This document shows positions 14,646-16,075 of a stretch of 16,075 nt of DNA, piece by piece. The notes under the pieces are model-generated. The model worked only from the letters and a program-made list of their open reading frames with translations. It did no database searches and was not told where the DNA came from. Each line of letters opens with the position of its first letter. Positions within the stretch are counted from its first letter, which is position 1. The DNA lies in contig JAJRCM010000009.1 of the NCBI GenBank assembly GCA_028678965.1, positions 1-16,075 on the forward strand. The letters are read 5' to 3'. This DNA is from Methanomicrobiales archaeon (GTDB lineage: Archaea > Halobacteriota > Methanomicrobia > Methanomicrobiales > JACTUA01). The position numbers and the translations under genes were made by a program.

Positions 14646-14915
14646 ATGGGAGAGGGATCTCCGGTCCAGGCAAGTGTGATCCAGTCACAGCTGCAGATGG
14701 TGGAGTTGGTATATAGCATTCGCATTCGGAATATTGATGAGGTAGTCACCTGGATCCTCGCAACTGCGCATAATGATCATGAGGCGTACGGAATGACCGC
14801 GGCCATCAATACCTGGGTGGCCACCCGCGGGGCATCCGGCGATGTGGAGATCCCGCGGAAGATCTTCGATGAGATCTCACGATTAATTGATAAAAAACGG
14901 GAATACCTCCATTAA
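14646..14915 (+). CDS. Hypothetical small helical protein
   Basis: I do not recognise this 89-residue protein. It looks soluble and mostly helical: SVIQSQLQ-type amphipathic start, IDEVVTWILATAHNDHEAYG (30-49), MTAAINTWVATRG (50-62), a short break with GDVEIP, and a basic last helix KIFDEISRLIDKKREYLH. No Cys, no membrane segment and no nucleotide motif. The ATG at 14646 is chosen because a strong TATA box at 14615-14624 places the transcription start on it, which would make the mRNA leaderless; a TTG at 14640 would add two residues. The gene lies 41 bases after the PHP gene and 56 before the DUF169 gene. Codon use looks like its neighbours, so I take it as real. Confidence 0.7.
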   Translation: MGEGSPVQASVIQSQLQMVELVYSIRIRNIDEVVTWILATAHNDHEAYGMTAAINTWVATRGASGDVEIPRKIFDEISRLIDKKREYLH

Positions 14916-14971
14916 CGCTCGTTCCTCATACGGAACGAAACCCTCTTCATTTCACGCGACCAGATCGTGCC

Positions 14972-15739
14972 ATGCCAGAAGAGAGCGTGAAGAGAATCGG
15001 GGAACGGCTCACATCTGCGTTCCGGCTCAATTCACGGCCCATCGCCATCTACGGAATAGAGACAGTGCCCCGTGATGCTACACCAATACGTGATCTTCAT
15101 CGCTGCATCGCCGAGGTTCTGTATCGGATGGCGACGGAACGGCACCTCAATGCAGTATATACCGGGGGTGACACCACCGAGGGATGCTGTCCCGGGGGGC
15201 TTACCTATCTTGGCTATCTGGAGCGGCCATCCTTCATCCGGTATTTCGTTTCCACCGGATCAGACAAGGTGAGAGAAGGGGCAGCCGAATACCTGAAAGC
15301 CAGCCCGGAGATAGTTGACCGCAGTGTTGCCGCCGTGGGGAAGATTGAGTCCATCGGGAAGTATCTTGTGGCGCAACCGTGTGAACGAGTGCCGGATGGC
15401 ATCGAGATTCGGTCAATCTGCCTTTTCGGGAATGCAGAACAGATAAGAAACGTCGCTGCACTTGTCCACTTTGGGAGGGATGATCCTTTCCTGCCTGTCC
15501 TCGTACCATGGGGCGCAGCCTGCGCCACACTGATCACTTATCCTGCCGGGCTCGCTTCACGAGCACCACGGGAGAGTGCCTTTATGGGACCCCAGGACCC
15601 GACCTTCAATCATGTGCTCCCACCACACTGTATGGCGATGGGGATTCCTGCGCTGGTGGTGCGAAAGATGATCCAGAATCTGGATCAATCATTCGTGATC
15701 AGGCGCCCACAGGTTGCCTTTCCTCAACGAGAGGGATAA
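14972..15739 (+). CDS. DUF169 family protein (COG2043)
   Basis: Uncharacterised conserved protein of the DUF169 family, common in methanogens and anaerobic bacteria; function unknown. The 255 residues cover the whole domain. Family marks are RPIAIYGIETVPRD near the N-terminus, GGDTTEGCCPGGLTYLGY (65-82) with adjacent Cys72 and Cys73, CLFGNAEQI (150-158) and VPWGAACATLITYP (178-191) with Cys184. Seven cysteines in all (45, 72, 73, 137, 150, 184, 220), several of them in conserved blocks, suggest a metal or thiol site; this is inference. The ATG at 14972 has no ribosome binding site I can see, and no clear TATA box, so the gene may share a transcript with the 89-residue gene upstream. No partner gene nearby suggests a pathway. 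Confidence 0.88.
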   Translation: MPEESVKRIGERLTSAFRLNSRPIAIYGIETVPRDATPIRDLHRCIAEVLYRMATERHLNAVYTGGDTTEGCCPGGLTYLGYLERPSFIRYFVSTGSDKVREGAAEYLKASPEIVDRSVAAVGKIESIGKYLVAQPCERVPDGIEIRSICLFGNAEQIRNVAALVHFGRDDPFLPVLVPWGAACATLITYPAGLASRAPRESAFMGPQDPTFNHVLPPHCMAMGIPALVVRKMIQNLDQSFVIRRPQVAFPQREG

Positions 15740-15976
15740 CTATTCCGTGTGCTCTACGAATGCAGTACGGTACCAGATGAAGGAAATTGAGCCTTGTCGG
15801 TACGTATTTGAGAGACCTGGTCATTCCCGGAATGAGCGTACTCCTCCCACAGAATAACCTGGCATCTGAGTACAGGGAGACTCAGTAGAACAGTGGAATG
15901 CCCCACGGCCTGGCACAGGTCAAGAGGTCCCAGAGGGAGTAGGATTGGTATTCCCGCTCTTCCGACCGGCAATCAT

Positions 15977-15985
15977 TTTAAATAT
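15977..15985 (+). promoter_or_regulatory. TATA box for the gene at the right edge
   Basis: TTTAAATAT is centred about 29 bases ahead of the ATG at 16010, so transcription should start at or just before that codon. The flanking stretch 15971-16009 is strikingly A/T-rich against a GC-richer surrounding. Confidence 0.5.
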
Positions 15986-16009
15986 CATGAATAATAATGA
16001 TAAATTGCA

Positions 16010-16075
16010 ATGACCATCTTCCACACAGTTCGTGGAATACATGCAGACCATGAGCATGCCGCTCTCATTGGTAAG
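16010..16075 (+). CDS. 5' end of a gene cut by the window edge
   Basis: An ATG at 16010 opens a frame that stays open to the last base: 22 codons beginning MTIFHTVRGIHADHEHAALI. There are four His in the first 18 residues. The fragment is too short to name. The start is supported by the TATA box at 15977-15985, which makes a leaderless mRNA likely, and by the absence of any other frame here. The 270 bases before it (15740-16009) contain nothing that I can identify. Confidence 0.5.
   Translation, partial: MTIFHTVRGIHADHEHAALIGK

Overview
The window looks like a piece of a euryarchaeal chromosome, most likely from a methanogen of the Methanomicrobiales. The evidence is indirect. Several genes have archaeal promoters (TATA-like boxes about 25-29 bp ahead of a start), archaeal-type ribosome binding sites (GGTGA, GAGGT) or apparent leaderless starts. 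The gene set (single-subunit cobyric acid synthase, membrane-tethered HTH regulator, DUF169 protein, PHP protein, ZIP/GufA transporter, grpE-dnaK) fits that group. Base composition is medium. I cannot name the genus.

Layout. Positions 1-2403 hold a minus-strand grpE-dnaK chaperone operon, with dnaK cut by the left edge. 2715-4163 (minus) is cobyric acid synthase and 4487-6382 (minus) is a propionyl-CoA synthetase-type acyl-CoA ligase. 6383-7009 is mostly non-coding, with one possible 29-residue membrane peptide and GGTGAT repeats spaced 23 bp apart. 7010-7594 (minus) is an HTH regulator with two C-terminal membrane segments. 7682-7969 is a GC-rich intergenic stretch with strong, mutually exclusive hairpins. 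7970-8422 (minus) is a flavodoxin, divergent from a UV damage endonuclease (uvsE, 8578-9480, plus). A ZIP metal transporter (9662-10474), an unrecognised 147-residue protein (10724-11167) and a universal stress protein (11253-11741) follow on plus. msrA (11902-12378, minus) comes next, then a 454-base gap containing an overlooked 53-codon N-terminal fragment of a MATE exporter (12527-12688, minus). From 12839 to the right edge all genes are on plus: a frameshifted HtrA-type serine protease, a PHP metallophosphoesterase, an 89-residue unknown protein, a DUF169 protein, and the first 22 codons of another gene.

How the genes fit together. There is no single pathway. A stress and repair theme recurs (GrpE/DnaK, UvsE, MsrA, UspA-like, HtrA-like), mixed with cofactor synthesis, acyl activation and metal transport. 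Only grpE-dnaK and htrA-PHP are spaced as operons (5 and 4 bp gaps). The two decayed genes sit side by side at 12527-13880, so that part of the chromosome may be under relaxed selection. I found no rRNA, tRNA, CRISPR array, insertion sequence or phage gene, and no convincing new multi-gene system. The observations most worth checking are the switch-like hairpins at 7793-7836, the frameshift at 13301-13304, the MATE fragment, and the periodic GGTGAT region at 6584-6684.
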